This document shows, piece after piece, positions 52,494 to 60,665 of a stretch of 64,000 nucleotides of DNA. The position numbers and the translations under genes are program-made. The notes under the pieces were generated by a model that saw only the letters and a list, made by a program, of their open reading frames with translations, was not told the origin of the DNA and did not search any database. Source of the stretch: an uncultured Desulfobacter sp. (GTDB taxonomy: Bacteria; Desulfobacterota; Desulfobacteria; Desulfobacterales; Desulfobacteraceae); NCBI RefSeq assembly GCF_963666675.1, contig NZ_OY762929.1:2542001-2606000 (forward strand), read 5' to 3'. Position 1 is the stretch's first letter. Each line of letters starts with the position of its first letter.

Positions 52494-53753
52494 TTATAAC
52501 GGATTTGGGGGACCCGTCCGTAAGCCTCCCAATGAAGCTGAAATCAAAAGGTTCTGAAGCCAATTCTCGTGGTACTGGAATCCGTTCACTCTTTCAAAAG
52601 AACTCACATGGCCCTTTTGCTTTACCGTCCACGGATTGAGTGGAGCAAAATTTTGGATAAGAGCCCAAGCACGTATGCTGAGATTAGCAGATTTCATAGT
52701 GCCATGAAAATACTTGGTGCTGAATAAATGACGGTCCATCCGTTGCATCAGCCGGTCAACCATATTGCTTGTTCTATGTGCACCAGGAAAATCATAAGCT
52801 TCCGAAAATTGTGGAAGATTATCCTTGAGCTTCTTGATCTTGGCTGAAATTACGTCTGGGATTTCGTTCTGCGTATTTTGACACCGTTCGGAAAGCCTCC
52901 GAACTCTCTGTGAGAATGCCCCCTTAGACTCTGCCCGAAAGCAGTCCCATAACCTGGTCGCCATATCAAGGAAATGCTCCTTATATTTTTTGCGTGAGCG
53001 ATCACGTATGCCAATATATATGTGTAAGAAGCAGGATAACACAGTTATCTTGGGGAACAATTTTCTCCAGGCTTTCTGCGTTGACCGCCATCCGTCGGTA
53101 TTGACAGTTTCCGGCTGATATCCAGGATTAATACATTCAGCTTCCTCTTTAAATACCCCGTAAGCTTTTTGGAGGTCTTTGCCGGAGGCCGTTTCGGAAA
53201 CACTGGCTCCTAAAATACAGTTTTTCCCAGCCGTCGTTGCAATATAGGTCTTTTCTCCCAAAAGGCGAGTATGCTTTTCATCAGCAGAAACATGTTGGGG
53301 TAATGTATCTGGGGATTTAATCGTGGTTCCCACAAGACTATGTCGGCCAAGGGATGCTTCAAGGCGATACCAATACATGGAATTTTTACCGAAGCAGTAA
53401 CTCAAAGCCCAAAACGGGACTGCAAACTTCCGCAAAAACAACGGTTTCTCAACATCTTTCACAAGACCACTCATATAGGGCATGGCAAACGAAGGTCGTA
53501 TGGTATAACTGACACCTGCTATTACAATTCTCCTGATTTTCAATTTCAGTTTTTTGGAGAATCGAATATTCTTCATTTTGTATCCGTTAGTGATTTCAAC
53601 GGGGAAAAGCTCGGGATATTTCATGATTACCATGTCTAATACCATCCGGAATTGGGCTGCCTGCTGGATAATGATGTAATATTGTGCTTGACAAACATTC
53701 ATACAAATAGTTCGATTCAGTCGGGGAGCGGTGGTAGAGGAGGAACTCATCAT
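52494..53753 (-). CDS. DDE-type IS transposase, family not assigned
   Basis: This 419-aa transposase has a probable catalytic Asp in HVSADEKHTRL and a second in NTDGWRSTQ, and a downstream CFLHIYIGIRDR region. It contains a His/Cys-poor N-terminal segment with basic residues. Start ATG 53753 (or the next ATG) has AAGGA nearby. Its C-terminal residues PPNPL are encoded by the element's inverted repeat and the stop by TTATAA. I could not place the family with confidence. Confidence 0.8.
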   Translation of the reverse strand: MMSSSSTTAPRLNRTICMNVCQAQYYIIIQQAAQFRMVLDMVIMKYPELFPVEITNGYKMKNIRFSKKLKLKIRRIVIAGVSYTIRPSFAMPYMSGLVKDVEKPLFLRKFAVPFWALSYCFGKNSMYWYRLEASLGRHSLVGTTIKSPDTLPQHVSADEKHTRLLGEKTYIATTAGKNCILGASVSETASGKDLQKAYGVFKEEAECINPGYQPETVNTDGWRSTQKAWRKLFPKITVLSCFLHIYIGIRDRSRKKYKEHFLDMATRLWDCFRAESKGAFSQRVRRLSERCQNTQNEIPDVISAKIKKLKDNLPQFSEAYDFPGAHRTSNMVDRLMQRMDRHLFSTKYFHGTMKSANLSIRAWALIQNFAPLNPWTVKQKGHVSSFERVNGFQYHENWLQNLLISASLGGLRTGPPNPL

Positions 53754-53855
53754 TTTCCTTATTTGTTATCGTTGCTGTTGGCGCTTCAACCATAACTCAG
53801 GAAATGATTTTTTTCAGTCTATTTCATCGCTCTCCGGCTCTATCCCCCAAATCCG
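52500..53855 (-). mobile_element. Single-gene IS, CGGATTTGGGGGA ends
   Basis: A 1356-bp element with 13-bp inverted repeats CGGATTTGGGGGA / TCCCCCAAATCCG flanked by TTATAA on both sides (52494-52499, 53856-53861). TTATAA is a palindrome, so it could be a 6-bp target duplication or part of the ends. Outside it the host flanks ATTCTG and CAGAAT are inverted, so the insertion sits in the middle of a palindrome. The transposase gene runs through the left end and stops within TTATAA. Confidence 0.85.
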
Positions 53856-54314
53856 TTATAATCAGAATAAATTCAAATAAAACCTTAATTTTCAAACAAC
53901 TCGTATAAAAAATAATTTATACTGTCAAGAGTATATATTGTTAAACTAATAAAATTCGGTAGATATAATTATGTTATAATTTATGTAGAGAATATTATAT
54001 AGAACGGCCACGAGTCGTCTTTGGCCTATCTCCCCCTAAACTTCAGCCCTCAACAAAGATAAGAAATATCCAGTTATTTGTTGGCTATTTTTTGATCAAT
54101 TGAGTAATTTCAAGGGGAAGACTTATGGTATGAAAAAACTCAATTCTGCGTTTCAGCCACCTCACCAATAACAGATCAAGTACACATGTCCACGGCATGG
54201 GCCTTTTCCGAGCAGTTCTGAAAAAAGTCCAGATTTTTACCCCGAAAATTTTGTATACTGTCTTTGTCCTGATCCATCAGGATGATTCCAACATTTTTAA
54301 AGGAGGGCATCATC
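53856..54314. other. Gene-free interval; possible degenerate R1
   Basis: A/T-rich stretch after the IS. Around 54002-54110 sequence resembles a decayed R1 repeat in the minus orientation (GAACGGCCACGAG..., CAGCCCTCAACAAAGATAAG...). No gene is seen. Confidence 0.3.
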
Positions 54315-55150
54315 ATGAAAATGTCGCAGGCAATCAAGAATTTTCTGGCGTATCAAGAACTCAATTCAAAAAAAACACCATTCAAAATTATCGATACTTC
54401 CTGGCGGTCTTCCAAAAGCAATTCGGCAGACGGGATGTATCGGAAGTAACATCGGATGAAATCATGGAGTTTCTGGTCAAAATCACTGAAGGCCTGAAAC
54501 CCTCAACCAAGAAACTCAAATATTCCCTTCTCAAAAGCCTCTTCAATTTTGTCAAAAATACTGCCGTTCCAGATCTTCTCAATCCATGTGACTCTGCTCT
54601 CCTATCAAAAACATTTCGAGTTTCCAAGTTGCCGCCATGGACAATCTTGGAACGAGATGCCGTTGATGAATTCATATTCAAAACGGAGAGCCCCAGAAAC
54701 CGGCTGATGCTTGAATTGATGGCAAGGGGTGGAATGAGGATCGGTGAAGTTCTGAAATTGAAGCCTCAGGATGTCCAGGATCGAAAACTTCATTTGCCCA
54801 ATCCCAAGAGTGGCCGTACCTCCGAAGTCGTTTTTATTCCCCAAAAGGTGGCAGACCGGCTGCGTGATTATATTGCCGCTGAAAATTTCCTGGATGATGA
54901 GCGTATTTTCCCTCTGGGGTATACCCGGGCCAGGGAGATCGTTAAAAGCGCCGGCAAAAAAATCGGAATTGATGTAAAGCCACATGCTCTCAGACGGCAT
55001 GCAGCCACTTATGCCAGCCGATCAGGCGTCCCTATTGAAATCGTTTCAAAAATCATCCTTCGTCACTCAAACCTGTCCACCACCCAGAGGTATCTTGGAA
55101 AAATCAGCGACACCGAGGCCATGTATTGGATTGAGAATATTTACCGGTAA
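54315..55150 (+). pseudogene. Tyrosine recombinase with frameshift at an A8 run
   Basis: From ATG 54315 (SD AGGAGG, 8 nt) the frame reads MKMSQAIKNFLAYQELNSKK, then is lost; the next frame carries NTIQNYRYFLAVFQKQFG and all catalytic motifs (Arg in GGMRIGEVL; HALRRH; Tyr in QRYLGK). The switch is at AAAAAAAA 54368-54375; one extra A would make a continuous 278-aa enzyme. This could be a decayed gene, a sequencing error or a slippage site. The enzyme resembles small site-specific recombinases common in Desulfobacterota. Confidence 0.85.
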
Positions 55151-55158
55151 AAATCGAA

Positions 55159-55183
55159 GGGGATTGGGATGATCCTAATCCCC
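55159..55183 (+). terminator. Hairpin after the recombinase gene
   Basis: GGGGATTGGGATGATCCTAATCCCC: a near-perfect stem 9 bp after the stop, without a clear T run. It may end the recombinase transcript. Confidence 0.4.
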
Positions 55184-55359
55184 AACAATAGAAACGCCAG
55201 TGCTCATGGGGTTTTTCGGAGCAATAGAGTTTTTTTATAGACAGATTGAACACTATTAAATTGCTCTATTTATCCAAAATCACAAGTGATGTCCATTTTT
55301 GACGGCATGTTGTGCGATTAAGGCGGTATAGCTCATCAGTGATGGATGGCTTGTCCTGA

Positions 55360-55944
55360 TTAAGAATTTTTTAACCATTTATTTTCAACTGCTTGTTCTA
55401 AATTTTCTAAAAACCATTTATAAATTTCTGGCTCCTCAGATCTAATAAAATTATGAGCGTCTAACACTTGTTGTTTATTAATATTATTATCTTTCCAAGC
55501 TTGCCCATCACTTGTAATGTTGTGCAAAAATGGTAATAATCGATCTACAACTTTTAAAAATTTTGCTTCGGGTGAATTTCCAGTTTCTTGTTCATCCCAA
55601 AGTTCTGATAGTTCATCAATTGAGTTTCCAGGTTCATTTGCTAACCGATTTACACATGTCCTCTCACTATTTGCGGCTAAATCGCGATTTTTATCATATA
55701 AAAAGGTATCTCCAGAATCGATTTCACCAAGGTCATGTATAAGAGCAAGTTTGAGTAATTTTTCAATGGAATAATTCCGACTCATATTCTTTGCTATAAG
55801 CCAACTTGCCAATGCTAAATGCCATGAATGTTCAGCAGAATTTTCAAGCCTTTTACCTCCACAGATATATGTTCTTCGAGTTACAAGCTTGAGTGCATCA
55901 AGCTCTATAATGAAATTTGAGACTTCTTTCATGGATACACGCAT
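55360..55944 (-). CDS. HD-domain hydrolase, YfbR-like
   Basis: This 194-aa metal-dependent phosphohydrolase has the HD motif LIHDLGEIDSGD (about 68-79), an earlier ENSAEHSWHLAL with the metal-binding His residues (about 35-46), and EAKFLKVVDRLLPF near the C-terminus. YfbR relatives are 5'-deoxynucleotidases, so nucleotide hydrolysis is likely but unproven. Start 55944 has an AGGAT SD. It is the last of a row of minus-strand small genes. Confidence 0.82.
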   Translation of the reverse strand: MRVSMKEVSNFIIELDALKLVTRRTYICGGKRLENSAEHSWHLALASWLIAKNMSRNYSIEKLLKLALIHDLGEIDSGDTFLYDKNRDLAANSERTCVNRLANEPGNSIDELSELWDEQETGNSPEAKFLKVVDRLLPFLHNITSDGQAWKDNNINKQQVLDAHNFIRSEEPEIYKWFLENLEQAVENKWLKNS

Positions 55945-56002
55945 TATTTAATCCTATTTGATGCTAATCGAGATAGGGAGGGGATGTCTATCTTAATTAT
56001 GA

Positions 56003-56536
56003 TTATTTGATTATATCAACCCAATACCTTCGTTTTTGGACCTTGAGTTGAGAATCATTGGTTGTATTCTCAAAGACGCCACCACATTTTTCTATTAACC
56101 TTTGAGATCCCAAATTATCAGTATCACACGTTATCAATATTTTCTTGATTCCAAGTGAGGAGCAAATTGGGAGTGCTTGTTTAAGCATTTCTGTGCCGTA
56201 ACCTTGTCGTCTATAATTTTTGATAATTCCATAACCTATATGCCCGCCAATTCTCTCCAGGAAATCATTTAAATGATGCCTGATTGATAACCGTCCGACA
56301 ACTTGTCCTTGGACAACACCGACAAGGAAGGTATTCGGAACAAATTTATCAGGTAACCCTTTACCTAAAGCCCAATCTTCAAGTTTATTAATATAGTCCG
56401 CGAAAGGAACTGATTCATCAAAATCGAAGGCAAATTCAAAAGGCGGGGTTTCATTTTTGAATGTAGCAATAGCATTATTGAAAGATGCTTCATCTTCAGG
56501 GCGTAAATGCCTTAATTCCAATTTGCGTAGTTTCAT
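56003..56536 (-). CDS. GNAT-family acetyltransferase (1)
   Basis: This 177-aa acetyltransferase has a GNAT core: VGVVQGQVVGRLSIRHHL (beta-4), the acetyl-CoA-binding IGYGIIKNYRRQGYGTEML with R-x-x-G-x-G/A (about 102-120), and the ITCDTDNLGSQRLIEKCGG motif. The substrate is unknown; such proteins modify antibiotics, polyamines or proteins. It is one of several GNATs in a row, 58 bp from the HD gene. Confidence 0.86.
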   Translation of the reverse strand: MKLRKLELRHLRPEDEASFNNAIATFKNETPPFEFAFDFDESVPFADYINKLEDWALGKGLPDKFVPNTFLVGVVQGQVVGRLSIRHHLNDFLERIGGHIGYGIIKNYRRQGYGTEMLKQALPICSSLGIKKILITCDTDNLGSQRLIEKCGGVFENTTNDSQLKVQKRRYWVDIIK

Positions 56537-56594
56537 ATTTCATCCAAATGGTAAGTTCACGGGCGAGCCTCAACGGGGCCGGTGAAACGACTGA

Positions 56595-57065
56595 TTATAC
56601 AACATCATTTTCATAAAGACTTTTAGGTTGCCAACGCATCATATAGTTGTTTTCATATTCATTTATTACTGAAAAGCCAAAACGATCATAAATGCGTTTT
56701 GCTGCGGCACCTTTTAAAACCAAAAGCGTTACTGGTATCTTCTTATTTTTCGCACAATCAAGCACCTGACTGACAAGTTTAGATCCTATGCCTCGTCCTT
56801 GATATTCTGGTAAAATCTGCATTTGATGTAAATGCAATTTTTTGATCCTGGGAATCACCTTAATGACGCCAATATCTGTTTGATTCATCATTATTACTTG
56901 AGCGTGCTGTATCTCATCGGCCGCTCTTCTCCGCTGCTCACCTTCGTGCCAACCCAAAGTGTTATCAAAATCTTTTTTCATAGTTTGAATTCTTAGCTGA
57001 AAGATGAATTCGATATCATCGAATGTTGCTTTTCTTAAATTAAAATATGTATCGTTTGTTTTCAT
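56595..57065 (-). CDS. GNAT-family acetyltransferase (2)
   Basis: This 156-aa GNAT has the acetyl-CoA loop QILPEYQGRGIGSKLVSQVL (about 85-104, Q/R-x-x-G-x-G/A) and LVLKGAAAKRIYDRFGF. Start: ATG 57065 is preferred because an upstream ATG at 57116 would overlap the next gene by 28 bp; the SD is weak in either case. Cassette-like position between two other GNATs. Confidence 0.83.
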   Translation of the reverse strand: MKTNDTYFNLRKATFDDIEFIFQLRIQTMKKDFDNTLGWHEGEQRRRAADEIQHAQVIMMNQTDIGVIKVIPRIKKLHLHQMQILPEYQGRGIGSKLVSQVLDCAKNKKIPVTLLVLKGAAAKRIYDRFGFSVINEYENNYMMRWQPKSLYENDVV

Positions 57066-57088
57066 CGTATAATGACATGTTCTTCCAG

Positions 57089-57604
57089 TCAGTTGGAGTG
57101 CTTTTTTAGCATCCATGAATATGCAGTAAGGTCAAAATGAATTTCATTAATTTTCTGTCCGCATTTTTTGCCACCAAGCTTTTGATAAAAACTATGAGCA
57201 ATTCCTTTAGTGGGCGTCCAGAGGATCATATGATTAAATCCCATAGCCAGCAATTCTGATTGCGTATCCTTAAACAATAGCGTTCCATATTTTCTATTAT
57301 GATATATATCCTTGACAAAAATTGACTCTAAATTACCATTTCCCGGATTATCAGGATCAGCCCCAAAACGGGTAAATCCTATAATCTCATTATTATCAGA
57401 TTGAAGTATCCGAATTCTCATTTCTTTGGCGGCAATCTGGTTCATAAAACGCTGGCTTTCATTTTCATATTTCCACATGGCCAATTCTTCATCTGGAAGA
57501 GTTCCTTTAAAATGAGTATGAACGGATTTGAGATATAATGTTGTTATTTCGTCAACATTATCAGCGGCAGCATTTTTTATTTGAATATTGATCATTGTAT
57601 TCAC
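57089..57604 (-). CDS. GNAT-family acetyltransferase (3)
   Basis: This 171-aa GNAT has YHNRKYGTLLFKDTQSEL (acetyl-CoA binding, with a weaker R-x-x-G-x-G match) and AHSFYQKLGGKK. The N-terminus lists KSVHTHFKGTLPDEEL. It ends 23 bp before the preferred start of GNAT 2, suggesting a joint transcript. Its upstream side carries a possible attC-like imperfect inverted repeat (57616-57665). Confidence 0.82.
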   Translation of the reverse strand: MNTMINIQIKNAAADNVDEITTLYLKSVHTHFKGTLPDEELAMWKYENESQRFMNQIAAKEMRIRILQSDNNEIIGFTRFGADPDNPGNGNLESIFVKDIYHNRKYGTLLFKDTQSELLAMGFNHMILWTPTKGIAHSFYQKLGGKKCGQKINEIHFDLTAYSWMLKKHSN

Positions 57605-58030
57605 AAATTTTTTATTGCTAACATACTATAATTCTGTTGGTAAAATTGCAGTTTGTAATGTTAGGCTAATTTAAAAAAAATAGGATAAGTTTTCAATATC
57701 AGTCAAGCAACCAAAGGTAAATAGAAATCTTGAACACACTTATTGAGATAAGCAACACTGAGCCTTAATGGTATTAGGCATCGTTTTTTCGAAATAAGGT
57801 TAAACACCATATATCGTGGGAGGACTCTTCAGTGAAGGGACATCCTCTCCTGATTAGATACCATAGTCTTTCTCGATCTTTGATATTCTCGTTTTAAATG
57901 ACGAATACCATTGTTGACGGCCTAATTTTTGCGCTTCTTTATGTTTTACCTAAAATCTGCAAGCTTACCACAATTGACTGTATTTCTTGAAATTTTATCA
58001 AAAAGCTGGTGAGTTCGAAAAGCCGATAAC
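57605..58030. other. Interval with decayed coding sequence
   Basis: About 425 bp with no whole gene. On the minus strand a 29-codon fragment, HKEAQKLGRQQWYSS ... KIEKDYGI, ends around 57860 and looks like the C-terminus of a lost protein. Around 57828-57850 TCTTCAGTGAAGGGACATC resembles the end of the IS4-type element (TTCTCAGTGAAGGGGAC), possibly an old IS end. Confidence 0.45.
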
Positions 58031-58303
58031 TCATTGAATTTGAAAGCCTTTCAAAATATCAGTGCAACTTTTAGGTTTTATATTTTCTTTCCAGCTTTTT
58101 ATAGATTCTAAATCAGTCCAGTAAGAAATAGTGATCCCAATATCCTCTCTTGCAGATTCAACGCCAAGGAATCCTGCTTGTTTTGATGCCAATTCAACCA
58201 TTTCCGCCGCCATTTCTCCATAACCATTGTCACCTTCTGTTCGGAGAGATGTAAAGATAACTGCATAGTAGGGCGGCTTTGGTGTTTTGGCGATTAGACT
58301 CAT
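58031..58303 (-). CDS. Antibiotic-biosynthesis-monooxygenase-like protein
   Basis: This 90-aa ferredoxin-like alpha+beta protein reads like an ABM-type domain: YYAVIFTSLRTEGDNGYGEMA and GFLGVESAREDIGITISYWTDLESIKSWKEN. Such small dimeric proteins are heme-degrading or quinone monooxygenases, or orphan enzymes. Start ATG 58303 has AAAGGA at 7 nt; an earlier ATG at 58321 lacks one. Cassette-like position. Confidence 0.75.
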   Translation of the reverse strand: MSLIAKTPKPPYYAVIFTSLRTEGDNGYGEMAAEMVELASKQAGFLGVESAREDIGITISYWTDLESIKSWKENIKPKSCTDILKGFQIQ

Positions 58304-58359
58304 AAATATTCCTTTATTCAATTCAGGTAGTCCGGGCCGTTTTTTTCAATTGTGTATTA

Positions 58360-58449
58360 TCACCCGGAATTCTCCCGATTATGTGCTTTTACTGTTCGAT
58401 CAATGTCTTTTACCGTCAGCACTATGTGGTCAATGTTTGTAATTTTCAT
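58360..58449 (-). pseudogene. VOC/glyoxalase-family N-terminal fragment
   Basis: A 29-codon frame reads MKITNIDHIVLTVKDIDRTV, the typical opening of a VOC (glyoxalase) protein, then NRENSG and a stop. The rest of the protein is missing. Its start overlaps the end of the fourth GNAT gene by 20 nt, suggesting that the two genes once formed an operon. Confidence 0.65.
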
Positions 58450-58663
58450 TGACGTTGATCCTGCTGGTGATCGCATTCATAATACTTTTTTTGTCCCCTT
58501 TATAAAGTTCGCCCTCTTCTCCAAAGGAATGAATCGGGCTGAAATTCAATCTTTCCAGACAACACTGTCCTTCTTCTGAAACAGCATCGGAATATAAAGA
58601 AGAATATCCGGATCCATGTTTCTCCAGCCATGTGCCCAAACCTTCGTATAATTTGTATATCAA
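58430..58663 (-). pseudogene. GNAT acetyltransferase (4), C-terminal part
   Basis: This is the third piece of a GNAT gene split by two insertion sequences. It starts at the 9-bp target duplication of the IS4-type element (codons LIY, then KLYEGLGTWLEKHG) and ends at TGA overlapping the VOC fragment. Reading 63204-62999, 60635-60482, 58654-58430 in series gives 194 residues in frame. Confidence 0.9.
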
Positions 58664-60481
58664 CAGCAGTTCTCAGTGAAGATCGCACTCTCTAACAAAT
58701 TGGCATTTCGGGCAATGAGTCCTATTGATTTTCGTAATGTCTTTTGCAAATTTGCTATGGAATTAAAGCCCGAATTGATCATATAACCTTCTACTTACGC
58801 CAAACACTATTGTTTTAATTTTCAATATATCACACCTGAATGCAAAATATTTATAACCTATTGAAATAACATCAAATATAAAACTAGATTTTTTATATGC
58901 TTTATGATAGCCTTATTCAACGATACATTGTATAGGGGCTATCAGCTTGAACACTGGGAAACAACTCAAATTTTCAAACCTTAGAAAAACGGTTTCTAAA
59001 CGGGCCGATGAGATTGTTGACAAACGCCAAGATGGGAAAACCAAACACTCCATGCATGATTCATGTCTGAGTGCCCTTGCTATGATGTTTTTTCAAGATC
59101 CTTCAATGCTTGAATTTCAAAAGCGCCTTGAAGAGGCATCACAATTGAACAATTTGCGGACAATGTTCAAGGTTACTACCATCCCAAAAGATAATCAAAT
59201 GAGGGCTATCCTCGACGATGTACCTTCGGAGCAACTGTTTCCGGTTTTCTCAGACTTTTTCGGCTTGCTTCAACGAGGCAATCATTTAAACGATTATCGT
59301 TTTTTGGAAGATGGCTATATTATTCCGATTGACGGCACACAATATTTTCGATCCGAGAGCGTTAATTGCCCTTCATGCTTGGTGAAAAAACACCGCAATG
59401 GAACCGTCAGTTACTCACATCAATCTCTCTGTGCTGCTGTGGTTCATCCAGACAAGCGCCAGGTATTTCCATTAGCACCGGAACCCATAAAGAATACCGA
59501 TGGCACCAAAAAGCAGGATTGTGAGATTAACGCCGGAAAACGGATACTGCAGCGCATTCGAACGGACCACCCAAAGCTGAAAATAGTCATCACCGCTGAT
59601 GATCTATATTCCAAAAAACCATTCGTTGACCTTCTTCAAAAATTAAAAATGTCTTTTATTCTGGTGGCAAAGCCCACAGATCATACAATTTTATTCGAGC
59701 AGGTCCTGCAGAAAGAAGAACAGGATGACGTCAACCAGATCGAATGGAAAGACAAAAAAGGGCTGATCCATAAATACGAGTGGATCAATGGGCTTCGTTT
59801 AAATGGGGACACATCGGCACCGGTAATAAATTTCCTCGAGTACAGTATTCTCAAAGATCAGGATAAAATCATCTATACCAATAGCTGGGTGACGGATATT
59901 GAGGTGAACGCCGGCAATGTCAAAAAGCTTGTCAAGGCAGGCAGGGCCAAATGGAAAATTGAAAATGAAAATTTCAACACCTTGAAAAACCAAGGATATC
60001 ATGCTGAGCACAATTTTGGGCATGGCGAAAATAATCTTTCATTTAATTTTTTCCTGATTATTCTAATGGCATTCTCCATGCATCAGATCATCGAATTAAT
60101 GGACCCGCTTTTTAAGAAAGCAAGGGCCAAATTCAGTGCCCGAAAAGAATTCTGGAATCAACTACGCTGTACCATTCGGATTATCATTTTTAGAAACTGG
60201 GAATCATTGCTACAATTTATAATATCACCATCAACTGAAATTCGAGCACCCTGATCCGAATTCTTCAAAAATTTACCTTTGAGAAAATTCGAGCCTACCC
60301 ATCAAGGAAGGCCCCGAGATGACTATTGGCTTTGGATAAAAAGCATTGCCATATTTTACGGAGCTGGTAAGGTCATTGAAGAAAATAGAAACTCGACGAT
60401 TTCCACGGTTCTGTATTGCCTCTGAAACGTACGAGAAATTGATGTGTTTTTAATGATAGTCCCCTTCACTGAGAACTGCTG
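58664..60481 (+). mobile_element. IS4-type element with 9-bp target duplication
   Basis: An 1818-bp element with 18-bp inverted repeats CAGCAGTTCTCAGTGAAG (58664-58681) and its inverse (60464-60481). Both sides are flanked by GTATATCAA (58655-58663 and 60482-60490). One transposase gene. The insertion splits a GNAT gene in frame. The perfect duplication suggests a recent event. Confidence 0.95.
58947..60254 (+). CDS. IS4-superfamily transposase
   Basis: This 435-aa DDE transposase of the IS4 superfamily has probable catalytic Asp in IPIDGTQYF (about 129-137) and ITADDLYS, and the Glu in the KWKIENENFNTLKNQGYH signature (about 353-370). The start is TTG 58947, preceded by AGGGG. The frame is intact, so it may be active. 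About 265 bp of non-coding element sequence precede it. Confidence 0.9.
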   Translation: MNTGKQLKFSNLRKTVSKRADEIVDKRQDGKTKHSMHDSCLSALAMMFFQDPSMLEFQKRLEEASQLNNLRTMFKVTTIPKDNQMRAILDDVPSEQLFPVFSDFFGLLQRGNHLNDYRFLEDGYIIPIDGTQYFRSESVNCPSCLVKKHRNGTVSYSHQSLCAAVVHPDKRQVFPLAPEPIKNTDGTKKQDCEINAGKRILQRIRTDHPKLKIVITADDLYSKKPFVDLLQKLKMSFILVAKPTDHTILFEQVLQKEEQDDVNQIEWKDKKGLIHKYEWINGLRLNGDTSAPVINFLEYSILKDQDKIIYTNSWVTDIEVNAGNVKKLVKAGRAKWKIENENFNTLKNQGYHAEHNFGHGENNLSFNFFLIILMAFSMHQIIELMDPLFKKARAKFSARKEFWNQLRCTIRIIIFRNWESLLQFIISPSTEIRAP

Positions 60482-60643
60482 GTATATCAAGCCATTCCGC
60501 CTGAACCTGGGAACAATCAAAAAGCAATGGCAATAAAGGATATGAGTATCAGGGTCAGTTAGCGTTTCCCGTGTTAACAGTTTGTAGATTGGTTTGTTTG
60601 TTTCAATGGCTTTTATAGGGACATTTCGATTCAATGGAAATAT
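60482..60643 (-). pseudogene. GNAT acetyltransferase (4), middle part
   Basis: The middle segment between the IS4-type and IS66 insertions encodes NRNVPIKAIETNKPIYKLL and VPRFRRNG, the latter being the acetyl-CoA-binding loop region (R-R-x-G). It is open only between the duplicated targets ATATTTCC (IS66) and TTGATATAC (IS4-type). Part of a 194-aa protein when joined. Confidence 0.9.
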
Positions 60644-60665
60644 GTAAGCGGTGTTTTAACCCCAC

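Noticed and set aside
57616..57665. attC site
   Set aside because: The GCCTAAC side fits R'' but the other side (GTTAGCA) does not fit GTTRRRY. It is kept only as a weak hint under the cassette-like finding.
58430..58663. A separate short ORF
   Set aside because: It starts exactly at the IS target duplication and is the C-terminal part of the split GNAT.
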